In this document: positions 52,139 to 61,459 of the stretch, piece by piece
Layout of the letters: each line of letters starts with the position of its first letter
Numbering within the stretch: position 1 is the first letter of the stretch
Assembly: GCF_001937195.1 (NCBI RefSeq)
Contig: NZ_MSDO01000002.1
Coordinates: 124,001-188,000 of the forward strand
DNA from: Salinicola socius
GTDB lineage: Bacteria > Pseudomonadota > Gammaproteobacteria > Pseudomonadales > Halomonadaceae
Direction of reading: 5' to 3'
Length of the DNA: 64,000 nt
Translations under genes and position numbers: made by a program
Notes under the pieces: model-generated
What the model was told of the DNA's origin: nothing
Seen by the model: only the letters and a program-made list of their open reading frames with translations
Databases searched by the model: none

Positions 52139-52217
52139 TCGGATCCTTTTGAAATTCTTCGGCTAGCGCGGTTCTCGATCCGCGCTGTCGATATCGCGCA
52201 GGGCGCAGGAGACCGTC

Positions 52218-52622
52218 ATGGCTGAACTGGTCTATTTCTCGACCAAATCAGGCAATACGCGTCGCTTCGTCGAAAAGCTGGGTTTATCGGCAAGCCGGAT
52301 TCCGCTGAACCGAAGCGACCCACCCCTGCGGGTTGAAGCACCCTATATTCTCGTTGTACCGACCTATGGTGACGGCGATCCGCGTTCTGCGGTGCCGGCG
52401 CCTGTCATTCGCTTCTTGAATGACGAACACAATCGGTCCCTGATTCGCGGCGTGATCGCCGGCGGCAACACCAACTTCGGCGAGTCCTTCGGCCTGGCCG
52501 GGCGAGTCGTTGCGCAAAAGTGTCAGGTACCGCTTCTCTATCGCTTTGAACTGATGGGCACCGTCGAAGATGTCCATCGAGTCCTCGCAGGAGTGACCGA
52601 ATTTTGGAAACGCTCAGCCTAG
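52218..52622 (+). CDS. nrdI: Class Ib RNR flavodoxin NrdI
   Basis: 134 residues. NrdI is the flavodoxin-like partner that assembles the di-manganese tyrosyl radical in NrdF. FMN-binding loops are [21 protein letters not shown] and [10 protein letters not shown]. The end overlaps the TTG start of nrdE by 19 bp. Confidence 0.94.
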   Translation: MAELVYFSTKSGNTRRFVEKLGLSASRIPLNRSDPPLRVEAPYILVVPTYGDGDPRSAVPAPVIRFLNDEHNRSLIRGVIAGGNTNFGESFGLAGRVVAQKCQVPLLYRFELMGTVEDVHRVLAGVTEFWKRSA

Positions 52623-54781
52623 ATACCGGTACGGTAGCGCGACCCGCCGCCGGCGCCGAACATAACGCCAAGGCGCTCGACTATCACGCGCTCAACGCCA
52701 TGTTGAACCTGTATGACGCCAACGGCCGTCTGCAGCTCGACCGCGATCGAGAAGCGGCGCGTCAGTATTTCCTGCAGCACGTGAACCAGAACACGGTGTT
52801 CTTTCACTCGCTGAAGGAAAAGCTCGACTACCTGGTGGAAGAGGGTTACTACGAGCAGCAGGTCCTGGATCAGTACGACTTCGGCTTCGTCTCGGCGCTG
52901 TTCGATCAGGCCTACGCAGCGAAGTTCCGCTTCCAGAGCTTCCTGGGCGCGTTCAAGTACTACACCAGCTACACGCTCAAGACGTTCGACGGCAAGCGTT
53001 ATCTCGAACGCTTCGAGGACCGCGTCTGCATGGTCGCGCTGAGCCTGGCGCGTGGCGAGGAAACGCTGGCCAGGCAGCTGGTGGAAGAGATCATCCACGG
53101 CCGTTTCCAGCCGGCGACGCCGACTTTCCTCAACTGCGGCAAGCGTCAGCGCGGTGAGCTGGTGTCATGTTTCCTGCTGCGTATCGAAGACAACATGGAG
53201 TCGATCGGGCGCTCCATCAATTCGGCGCTGCAGCTCTCCAAGCGCGGCGGCGGCGTCGCGTTCTCGCTCTCCAACGTGCGGGAATCCGGCGCGCCGATCA
53301 AGCGCATCGAGAATCAGTCCTCCGGCATCATCCCGATCATGAAGATGCTGGAAGATGCCTTCTCCTACGCCAACCAGCTGGGCGCACGCCAGGGCGCGGG
53401 GGCGGTCTATCTCAATGCGCACCACCCGGACATCCTGCGGTTCCTCGACACCAAGCGCGAGAACGCCGACGAGAAGATCCGGATCAAGACGCTGTCGCTG
53501 GGCATCGTGATGCCGGACATCACTTTCGAGCTGGCCAAGCGCAACGAGGACATGTACCTGTTCTCGCCCTACGACGTGGAGCGCATCTACGGCGTGCCGT
53601 TCGGTGACATCAGCGTCACCGAGAAGTACGAGGAGATGGTCGCCGACGGGCGTATCCGCAAGAAGAAGATCAACGCCCGCGAGCTGTTCCAGACCATCGC
53701 CGAGCTGCAGTTCGAATCCGGCTATCCGTATCTGATGTTCGAAGACACGGTCAATCGTGCCAACCCGATTCACGGCCGGATCAACATGTCGAATCTCTGC
53801 TCGGAGATTCTGCAGGTCAACACGCCGACCGAGTACGACGACGATCTCGGCTATCGCCATATCGGCGAAGACATCTCCTGCAACCTGGGTTCGCTCAATA
53901 TCGCCAAGGCCATGGACTCGCCGGACTTCGGCACCACGGTGGAAGCGGCCATTCGCGGGCTGACCGCGGTCTCCGAGATGAGCAACATCACCTCGGTGCC
54001 GTCGATCGCCGAAGGCAACGCCAAGTCTCACGCCATCGGCCTGGGACAGATGAACCTGCACGGTTATCTGGCGCGCGAGCACATTCTCTACGGTAGCGAG
54101 GAAGGGTTGGATTTCACCAACCTCTACTTCTATACCATCGCGTTTCATGCCATTCGGGCGTCCAATCGCATTGCCATCGAGCGCAATCAGCGTTTCGCCG
54201 GTTTCGAGCAGTCGACCTATGCCAGCGGCGAGTACTTCGACAAGTACACCGAGCAGGCGTGGGTGCCCAAGACCGAGAAGGTGCGTGGCCTGTTCGAAAA
54301 GAGTGGCATTGCCATTCCGACCCAGGACGACTGGCGCGAGCTGAAGGCCTCGGTCATGGCTCATGGCCTGTTCAACCGCAATCTGCAGGCGATCCCGCCG
54401 ACCGGTTCGATCTCGTACATCAACAACTCGACCTCGAGCATTCACCCGGTGACGGCCAAGGTCGAGATCCGCAAGGAAGGCAAGCTGGGGCGCGTCTACT
54501 ATCCGGCGCCGTACCTGACGGACGAGAACCAGGAATACTATCAGGACGCCTACGAGCTCGGTCCGGAGAAGATCATCGACACCTACGCCGAGGCGACGCA
54601 GCATGTCGATCAGGGCCTGTCGCTGACGCTGTTCTTCCGCGACACGGCGACCACCCGCGACGTCAACAAGGCGCAGATCTACGCCTGGCGCAAGGGTATC
54701 AAGACGATCTATTACATTCGTCTGCGTCAGGCCGCCCTCGAGGGGACGGAAGTCGAGGGCTGCGTTTCCTGCACGCTGTAA
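52604..54781 (+). CDS. nrdE: Class Ib ribonucleoside-diphosphate reductase alpha subunit
   Basis: NrdE reduces ribonucleoside diphosphates. The predicted start is TTG, with CAGGAG 10 bp upstream, inside nrdI. The 725-residue protein lacks the N-terminal ATP cone found in NrdA. Visible elements: the first redox Cys in [18 protein letters not shown], active-site [10 protein letters not shown], the [18 protein letters not shown] segment and the C-terminal redox pair GCVSCTL that exchanges electrons with NrdH. Confidence 0.96.
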   Translation: METLSLDTGTVARPAAGAEHNAKALDYHALNAMLNLYDANGRLQLDRDREAARQYFLQHVNQNTVFFHSLKEKLDYLVEEGYYEQQVLDQYDFGFVSALFDQAYAAKFRFQSFLGAFKYYTSYTLKTFDGKRYLERFEDRVCMVALSLARGEETLARQLVEEIIHGRFQPATPTFLNCGKRQRGELVSCFLLRIEDNMESIGRSINSALQLSKRGGGVAFSLSNVRESGAPIKRIENQSSGIIPIMKMLEDAFSYANQLGARQGAGAVYLNAHHPDILRFLDTKRENADEKIRIKTLSLGIVMPDITFELAKRNEDMYLFSPYDVERIYGVPFGDISVTEKYEEMVADGRIRKKKINARELFQTIAELQFESGYPYLMFEDTVNRANPIHGRINMSNLCSEILQVNTPTEYDDDLGYRHIGEDISCNLGSLNIAKAMDSPDFGTTVEAAIRGLTAVSEMSNITSVPSIAEGNAKSHAIGLGQMNLHGYLAREHILYGSEEGLDFTNLYFYTIAFHAIRASNRIAIERNQRFAGFEQSTYASGEYFDKYTEQAWVPKTEKVRGLFEKSGIAIPTQDDWRELKASVMAHGLFNRNLQAIPPTGSISYINNSTSSIHPVTAKVEIRKEGKLGRVYYPAPYLTDENQEYYQDAYELGPEKIIDTYAEATQHVDQGLSLTLFFRDTATTRDVNKAQIYAWRKGIKTIYYIRLRQAALEGTEVEGCVSCTL

Positions 54782-54787
54782 GCCTGA

Positions 54788-55825
<1,038 letters not shown>

Positions 55826-55985
55826 GGGAAGCACTGACTAAATGTCTGCGCGGGAAAATCACTGCGTTGTGCGGTGCCGGGGCGCCGGTCCGATCGGAAT
55901 CCTCACCTATACCCCATAGGCTCCGGATCCTGTGCTCCGTACGCCTTGTGCTTTAACCCGCTCGTCGATTTATTCAGCACTTCCC
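55826..55985. mobile_element. 160-bp MITE-like element with 18-bp terminal inverted repeats
   Basis: The sequence begins GGGAAGCACTGACTAAAT (55826-55843) and ends ATTTATTCAGCACTTCCC (55968-55985); the termini are inverted repeats with 15 of 18 matches. No transposase is encoded. Internal short palindromes (CCGATCGG; CCTAT-N5-ATAGG) are present. It starts at the base after the nrdF stop. Terminal sequence of this form resembles ends of IS5-group elements, so this is probably a non-autonomous derivative. No clear target-site duplication is visible. Confidence 0.7.
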
Positions 55986-56020
55986 GAGCTATTGCAGCCA
56001 TTCTCAATTGCGCCTTGAAG

Positions 56021-56047
56021 AACCGCTCCGACAAGAGCGGTTTTTTT
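56021..56047 (+). terminator. Rho-independent terminator of nrdHIEF
   Basis: AACCGCTC, loop CGACAA, GAGCGGTT followed by a run of seven T residues. It lies 36 bp beyond the MITE-like element, so transcripts of nrdF read through that element. Between here and 56196 I see nothing else but the leader of the next gene. Confidence 0.9.
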
Positions 56048-56196
56048 ATGCCTGTTGGCAGCGACGGTGCGAGTGGTGGATCTCATCACTTGCCGATTCG
56101 ATGATTCACCCTTCCATGCTCACTGCACACTGCCTGCACGAAGCCACGAGATAGTGCTCCTGCACCGCGTCTCGGTGCGCAACCGGAGTCGAAGTC

Positions 56197-56949
56197 ATGA
56201 AATTTCATCAAAAGTCACTCATCGCGCTGGCCATCGCCGCTTCCACCCTGTCACCGCTGGCCATGGCTGCCTCTACTGAACAACCCAGGCAGTCCGCACC
56301 TCACGAGGCACGGATGACGCACGGCAATCCGCTCAAGGACGCCGTGGTCGCCAGCTGGCACCTCGATGAGGACAAACTGGCCAGTCTGGCTCGGGCCGAC
56401 AGCGAGTTCCGTGCCGGTCTTCAGCAACTGCGTGCAGACGCCGATGGTGCTGACAACAAGGTTGCGCCCGAGCAGCGCCGCGCCGCGATGGAATCCCTGC
56501 TCGAGCAGCAGCGTGAGCAGCTGGCGGATGTGCTGACCGACGAGCAGTTGCACGCCTACCAGATGCTGGAGCGTCCGCGGCCTTCGATGATGCGTCATCA
56601 CGGTGGTCCGAAGATGGACCCGGAGCGCATGACGGCGCAACTGGAGCAGCGCTATGCGCCGCTGTTCGCGACCTGGGATCTTAGCCAGGAGCAGAGTGCC
56701 AAGGTGCTGAATGCCGAGCGCACCTTCTTCGACGGGCTGCATCAGATGAAGCGCTCCGATATGAAGGGCGACGACCCATCACGGGATTTGCGCGGTGCGC
56801 AGTTCAAGCAACTTCTCGAACAGCGCCATAGCGCACTCGCCTCGGTGCTCGACGACGAACAGGTCACCGCTTTCGAAGCACTGACGAAGCCGCCGCGCGG
56901 CCCGAAGGGTGGCCCGCAGTCGGAAGGCGAGGCACCCAAGGCTGGCTGA
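56197..56949 (+). CDS. Exported Spy/CpxP-like protein with an internal duplication
   Basis: 250 residues with a Sec signal peptide (MKFHQKSLIALAIAASTLSPLAMA). The mature protein is Gln/Glu/Arg-rich and helical. Residues 52-124 and 158-229 are homologous repeats offset by 106 residues: W54/W160 start each, then L-E/Q-..A..F..GL followed by R.D-G and finally LLEQ.R..LA.VL.DEQ..A...L. This looks like two Spy/CpxP-type helical hairpins (LTxxQ-like) in tandem. A role as a periplasmic chaperone or metal/stress protein is inferred. Confidence 0.75.
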   Translation: MKFHQKSLIALAIAASTLSPLAMAASTEQPRQSAPHEARMTHGNPLKDAVVASWHLDEDKLASLARADSEFRAGLQQLRADADGADNKVAPEQRRAAMESLLEQQREQLADVLTDEQLHAYQMLERPRPSMMRHHGGPKMDPERMTAQLEQRYAPLFATWDLSQEQSAKVLNAERTFFDGLHQMKRSDMKGDDPSRDLRGAQFKQLLEQRHSALASVLDDEQVTAFEALTKPPRGPKGGPQSEGEAPKAG

Positions 56950-56971
56950 TGCCGACTGTCCTGACGACACG

Positions 56972-56995
56972 AGCCCTTCTTCGGAAGGGCTTTTT
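56972..56995 (+). terminator. Rho-independent terminator with UUCG tetraloop
   Basis: AGCCCTTC, TTCG loop, GAAGGGCT, then four T residues. A textbook tetraloop terminator after the Spy-like gene. Confidence 0.93.
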
Positions 56996-57085
56996 CGTGC
57001 GCCGTAGCCTGACGTCTCCCGCAGCAGTTGTTAGTCTTTAGGTGGAGATACATCGTCATTCACCCTCTGCGATCGGAACCGTCTC

Positions 57086-57706
57086 ATGGAAGATCAATGG
57101 CTCGCCTGGGCCAAGCGGCTGTCGGCCCTTGCCGATACCGGCCTGCATTACTGTCGCGACAAGTTCGATCGCGAACGCTATGAAGAGATCGCCGAGATAT
57201 CGACATCGATGATGGCGGCGCTGGGCGATATCCCCATCGGCCGGATGAATCTGGCGCTGGGCGAGGGGGAGGGGCACGTCACGCCCAAGATCGACGTGCG
57301 CGCGGCGATCATCGACGAGGGCAAGATCCTGCTGGTGAAAGAGAAGATGGACGGACGCTGGACGATGCCCGGCGGCTACGCCGAAATCGGGCTGTCGGCT
57401 GGCGAGAACACGGTCAAGGAGGTGTGGGAGGAAGCCGGGGTCAAGGTCGGGATCCAGCGCCTCTACGCCATCCGTCACAAGGCCAGGCATGCCTATCCGG
57501 CCGACGTGCTCGACTTCTACAAGCTGTTCTTTCTCTGCGAGCGGCTCGACGGGGCGCCGCTCGATCCCGGTCATGAAGTACACGATGCGGCCTACTTTTC
57601 TCCCCATGAACTGCCGCCGCTTTCCGAGCCCCGAGTCATCGCGCGAGACATCTTTGATGCCTTCGAATTTCACGCCGATCCCCGGCGCCCGGCGCTGATC
57701 GATTGA
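57086..57706 (+). CDS. Nudix hydrolase with N-terminal helical domain
   Basis: 206 residues. The N-terminal 60 residues (WLAWAKRLSALADTGLHYCRD) match the NUDIX_hydro_N layout; the Nudix fold follows (IDVRAAIIDEGKILLVKEK). The Nudix box GYAEIGLSAGENTVKEVWEE has Leu where the first box Glu (GxxxxxE) is usual and Lys for Arg, but keeps the REVxEE-type EVWEEAG. The YjhB-type subfamily often shows such a box. Substrate unknown. Confidence 0.85.
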   Translation: MEDQWLAWAKRLSALADTGLHYCRDKFDRERYEEIAEISTSMMAALGDIPIGRMNLALGEGEGHVTPKIDVRAAIIDEGKILLVKEKMDGRWTMPGGYAEIGLSAGENTVKEVWEEAGVKVGIQRLYAIRHKARHAYPADVLDFYKLFFLCERLDGAPLDPGHEVHDAAYFSPHELPPLSEPRVIARDIFDAFEFHADPRRPALID

Positions 57707-57792
57707 GAGAATCGGCGCTGGCGTTAAACCTCCTCGCTTCAAGGCGGTCTATTCTATGCAGGATGACATGCAACGGGGTGACGGGAGGGCCA

Positions 57793-58446
57793 ATGAACGC
57801 ACAGAAAATTCTTTCGCAAATCATGAAACAGGCCGGGGGCAGCGGGAAACCGTCCTCGAGCGGGGGCGGTGGTTTCGACGCCAAATCGCTGCTGGGCGGC
57901 GGCGCGCTGGGCATGCTGGTTGGCAGCAAGCGCGGTCGCAGCATGGGCGGCAAGGCGATCAAGTACGGCGCCCTGGCCGGACTGGGGGCGCTGGCCTGGA
58001 AAGCCTGGCAGGCCCATCAGCAAAAGTCGTCGGCACCGACCGCCGCACCGAGCGGTGCCGATCAGCCGCTGGAACAGCTCTCCGGCGAGCGGCAGGAGAC
58101 GCGCAGTCTGGTGATTCTGCGCGCGATGATTGCCGCCGCGCGTGCCGATGGCCACATCGATGCCGAAGAACGGGCGGCGCTGGCCGAGCAGATCGATGCC
58201 CTGGGCGCCGACGACGAACTGCATGCGTGGGTCGAGCAGCAGATGTCAGCCCCGCTGGACGCCGAGGCGATCGCCCGCGATACCGACTCGCCACAGGCGG
58301 CGCGGGAGGTCTATCTGGCCAGCGTGGCGATCGTCGACGAACAGAATCCGATGGAACGGGCCTGGCTCGATCAGTTGGCGGCCGCGCTCAAGCTCGACGG
58401 CGATCTCTGCCGCACGCTGGAGCGCCAGGCGGTAGCAGCTGTCTAG
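57793..58446 (+). CDS. DUF533 (YebE-like, TerB-fold) protein
   Basis: 217 residues from the ATG at 57793 (GGGAGGGC upstream). Gly/Ser-rich N-terminus, then a small hydrophobic segment (AIKYGALAGLGALAWKAWQ) and a C-terminal TerB-like helical domain (LVILRAMIAAARADGHIDAEERAALAEQID). Likely inner-membrane associated; function unknown. The stop codon overlaps that of the convergent MFS gene within the palindrome CTAG (58443-58446). Confidence 0.88.
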   Translation: MNAQKILSQIMKQAGGSGKPSSSGGGGFDAKSLLGGGALGMLVGSKRGRSMGGKAIKYGALAGLGALAWKAWQAHQQKSSAPTAAPSGADQPLEQLSGERQETRSLVILRAMIAAARADGHIDAEERAALAEQIDALGADDELHAWVEQQMSAPLDAEAIARDTDSPQAAREVYLASVAIVDEQNPMERAWLDQLAAALKLDGDLCRTLERQAVAAV

Positions 58447-59690
58447 GCGGAGGCCTGACACCGAGCCCGGGGTTCGGCCTCGGGCTGGCGCTGCGTCAGG
58501 GTGCCGAGAAAGGCAGCAAGCGAGAGCAGCGCCACCAACGTGCCATAGGCGTAGGTGGTGGGGATCAGCCCCAGGTGCTGGGTCGCGATACCGCCGCACA
58601 GCGCCAGCGTGCTGGCCGACAGATAGCAGATCACGTAGAACGCCGCCATCAACGCCGAGCGTTCCGTGGACGGTGCCAGCGGCATGACCACGCGCATGGC
58701 ACCCATGAAAGCGGCGCCGAAGCCGATGCCGGCAATCGCCGTTCCCACCAGCAGGATCGCGACCGTCCTGTAGTAGACCCCCAGCAGCAGCCCGGTCATG
58801 CCGACGATGAGACAGGCGGTGCCGAGCAATACGGCCAGGCGTGGCGGCTTGGCGCGCAGAATCATGACGCTGATCCCGCCAATGAAGGGCAGCAAAAAGG
58901 TGATCAGGCAGCCGACCAGCGGGTTGTGAACGCCGCTGATCGTCTCTACCAGCGTCGGCCCCAGCGACAGCGAAAAGCCTCCCAGCGCCCACGATGAAAC
59001 CACCGCCGGGATCACCCGGAACAATGGGTCACGCACGGCCGGCGGGATCGTCGCGCGGGGGCGGAGCGCTGCCAGCGCACCGGGGCGTGGCGTCACGCTC
59101 TCCGGGATCCGGCCAAGCCACAGCCCCATCACCACGAGCAGCACGATCAGTACGCCGTAGACCAGGCGCATGGGTGCCGGGGCGTACGTCACCAGAATGC
59201 CGGCGATCAGCGCACCGATGCCCATCCCGGACAGCGGCGCGATACTCGCCAGTACCGGGCCGCGGGTGTGGTCGCTGTCGAGCATCGCCGCGGCCAGCGC
59301 GCTGGTCACGATGCCGGTGGCCACCCCCTGCAGGATCCGGGCCGCCAATACCCACATCAGCCCGTCGGCGACCAGAAACAGTCCCAGCGACAGGATTTCG
59401 CCGACGATGGCGACGGCCACGACGGGGCGACGGCCGATGTAATCGGACAGCGAACCGGTCGTCAGCAGCGCCAGCAGCAGGGCAAACACGTAGCTGGCGA
59501 ACACCAGCGTCAGCCAGGTGGTCGAGAAGTGCCAGGTGTTCTGGTAGATCCGATATAGCGGTGTGGGCGCGCTCGAGGCCGCGAGGAACGTCACCATCAG
59601 TACAGCGTAATAGACCAGCGAACCGAGCCGGGGAGCCGGATAGACATTGGTCGTCGACGAAGACGCGGAAGGTGACATGAGAGAATCCAT
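58443..59690 (-). CDS. MFS family drug/metabolite efflux transporter
   Basis: 415 residues, about twelve membrane helices. The MFS loop 2-3 motif is TGSLSDYIGRRPVVAVAIVG; helix 4-5 region has RILQGVATGIVTSALAAAMLD. It is divergent from a TetR gene, with a 21-bp palindromic operator touching its ATG; repression by TetR and export of the ligand are the obvious reading. Alternative start at 59678. It is convergent with the DUF533 gene. Confidence 0.92.
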   Translation of the reverse strand: MDSLMSPSASSSTTNVYPAPRLGSLVYYAVLMVTFLAASSAPTPLYRIYQNTWHFSTTWLTLVFASYVFALLLALLTTGSLSDYIGRRPVVAVAIVGEILSLGLFLVADGLMWVLAARILQGVATGIVTSALAAAMLDSDHTRGPVLASIAPLSGMGIGALIAGILVTYAPAPMRLVYGVLIVLLVVMGLWLGRIPESVTPRPGALAALRPRATIPPAVRDPLFRVIPAVVSSWALGGFSLSLGPTLVETISGVHNPLVGCLITFLLPFIGGISVMILRAKPPRLAVLLGTACLIVGMTGLLLGVYYRTVAILLVGTAIAGIGFGAAFMGAMRVVMPLAPSTERSALMAAFYVICYLSASTLALCGGIATQHLGLIPTTYAYGTLVALLSLAAFLGTLTQRQPEAEPRARCQASA

Positions 59691-59711
59691 TAATGCTAAA
59701 ATTTAGCGTTA
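59691..59711. promoter_or_regulatory. TetR-type operator between mfs and tetR
   Basis: TAATGCTAAAATTTAGCGTTA is a 21-bp palindrome: inner GCTAAA-A-TTTAGC perfect, outer TAA/TTA perfect, with one mismatch pair (T/G). It lies directly upstream of the MFS ATG (59690) and 90 bp from the TetR start. It is the clearest operator in the window. The remaining gap is AT-rich and probably holds both promoters. Confidence 0.8.
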
Positions 59712-59801
59712 GTGAAGTCTGAGCTTAGCAGGCTCATAAAGCAAATATTTTGCGTTTGTGTTTTTTCGTTTCTTGTGCCGTTTTTCGTCTAGTGGATAGC
59801 C

Positions 59802-60380
59802 ATGCCGATCAAGGAAGCCGTCAGACCGGGCGGACGTAGCGCCCGAGTACAGGAAGCGGTCCATCAGGCCGTGCGCGAGCTGCAGGCCGTAACGTCACGC
59901 GATGACCTGACGGTACCGCAGATTGCCGAGCGGGCCGGCGTCACGCCGTCGACGATCTATCGCCGCTGGGGCAATCTCGCGGAGCTGGTTGCCGACGTCT
60001 CCGTCGAGCGCATGCGACCCGATGCCGATCCCGTGGATACCGGCACCCTGACCGGCGATCTGCAGGCCTGGGGCGAACAGTATCTCGAGGAGATGACATC
60101 GGTGCCCGGGCAGCGCGCGCTCAACGACGTCATGGCCAGCGCCGACTGCGAGCGCCGGGAGCGCTGTTACCGCTACAGCGAGTCGCTCATGAACACGCTG
60201 CGGGAGCGTGCCCTGGCTCGCGGTGAATTCGCGCCATCGGTGTCGCAGCTCATCGATGGCGTGGTCGCGCCGATGACTTACCGCCTGCTCTACGATCGCG
60301 AGTCGGCGACTGTCGACAATCTGCGAGGTTGGATTGCCCGCACCCTGAGCAGTGCGCACTTCAGGCAGCGCCAGGACTGA
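59802..60380 (+). CDS. TetR/AcrR-family transcriptional repressor
   Basis: 192 residues. The N-terminal helix-turn-helix is QIAERAGVTPSTIYRRWGNLAELV (about residues 40-63), and the C-terminal domain (TetR_C-like, with GTLTGDLQAWGEQYLEEM) is the ligand/dimer domain. Divergent from the MFS transporter. Its 3' end is 3 bp from the convergent sctU gene. Confidence 0.93.
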   Translation: MPIKEAVRPGGRSARVQEAVHQAVRELQAVTSRDDLTVPQIAERAGVTPSTIYRRWGNLAELVADVSVERMRPDADPVDTGTLTGDLQAWGEQYLEEMTSVPGQRALNDVMASADCERRERCYRYSESLMNTLRERALARGEFAPSVSQLIDGVVAPMTYRLLYDRESATVDNLRGWIARTLSSAHFRQRQD

Positions 60381-60383
60381 GGA

Positions 60384-61433
60384 TCAAATCAGCCTGGCCG
60401 CCACCAGCAGGTCGGCCACCGACTGGAAGGTTCCGTCGGGTATCGGGTCGCCGTTGCCCGCACGAGTGGCGATGCGCTGGGCCAGCACCGCATCCGGCGC
60501 TCTCGGGATGTGGCGCGGATCTGCACTCGCCAGTAACCCGGCGGCCTGTTGCGGGTTGGCCTTGCAGGTAACCAGCGGCACCGGCGTTTCGCCGCGCACG
60601 TAGCGAATGCCGACGAGCCAGCCGTCTTCCGTCCCGATCATCATCGAGGTGTGCTGCACGCCGACCTTGGCGTTGAGTTGATGCATCTCGCGGCGCCGCT
60701 TGCGACGCTCCTGATTCATGGTGGGATCGCCTTCCTGATCCTTGCGCTCACGTTTCTGCTCGGTCTTGGTCATGCGCTGATCGCGCCGAAACAGCCAGCG
60801 CTGAAGCATCACGTCGAAGCCCCCCACCAGCAGGAACGCGATCAGTGCGGTAATGACCAGCGGCTGCAACAGGTCGATGAAGGTGCCCTGAATGCAGCTG
60901 AAACCGCAGCTGGAAGACTCCATCAACGACTGCAGACCGAGTCGATAGACAACGATCAGCGCCACGCCCAGCGCCACCATCTTGAACAGCGACTTGAGAA
61001 ATTCGGTCAGGCCGCGCACCGAGAAGATGCGCTTGAAACCCTGGACGGGATCGATCTTCTCGGGTTTGGGCAGCACCGGTTCCGTGGCGAAGACGAACCC
61101 TTGAGAAACCACGAGGTTGGTCAGCACGATGATCAGCAAGGTCAGAGCCACTAGCGGTACCACCGAGAGCAGCAGCACTTCACCGGCCTCGGCCACCAGG
61201 CGTGGCCACAGCGTGTCGAAAGGCTCGGTGTAAAGTCGGGCGGTCATGTCGAGCAGACCCCGCACGCGAGCGATGATGTCGCTGGCGCTGACGGCGATAT
61301 AGAGCGTACACGCCAGCAGTACCATGGCAGTGACCAGGTCCGCGCTCTTGGAAACCTGGCCTTTCTTGCGCGCATCGCGAAGCTTCTTCGTCGACGGCGG
61401 TAGTGTCTTCTCTTCGCTGGGTTGGTCGCTCAT
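60384..61433 (-). CDS. sctU: Type III secretion export apparatus switch protein SctU lacking the NPTH motif
   Basis: 349 residues. The N-terminus EEKTLPPSTKKLRDARKKGQ is the FlhB/YscU/HrcU signature; four membrane helices follow (about 30-50, 85-110, 145-165, 185-205), with YRLGLQSLMESSSCGFSC between the last two. The cytoplasmic linker and C-terminal domain are present with the conserved GIRYVRGETPVPLVTCK. At the autocleavage site the expected N-P-T-H is replaced by G-T-E-D (MMIGTEDGWLVGI), so normal Asn-Pro self-cleavage cannot occur. EEK...SSSC and RGETPVPLV fit injectisome SctU better than flagellar FlhB. Confidence 0.9.
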   Translation of the reverse strand: MSDQPSEEKTLPPSTKKLRDARKKGQVSKSADLVTAMVLLACTLYIAVSASDIIARVRGLLDMTARLYTEPFDTLWPRLVAEAGEVLLLSVVPLVALTLLIIVLTNLVVSQGFVFATEPVLPKPEKIDPVQGFKRIFSVRGLTEFLKSLFKMVALGVALIVVYRLGLQSLMESSSCGFSCIQGTFIDLLQPLVITALIAFLLVGGFDVMLQRWLFRRDQRMTKTEQKRERKDQEGDPTMNQERRKRRREMHQLNAKVGVQHTSMMIGTEDGWLVGIRYVRGETPVPLVTCKANPQQAAGLLASADPRHIPRAPDAVLAQRIATRAGNGDPIPDGTFQSVADLLVAARLI

Positions 61434-61459
61434 GCGCTCAGGGTGTCGTGTCAGGCCCG

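Noticed and set aside
60384..61433. Flagellar FlhB
   Set aside because: No flagellar genes are nearby, and the N-terminus and the neighbouring large secreted-type protein fit an injectisome; but FlhB cannot be excluded absolutely without the adjacent sequence.
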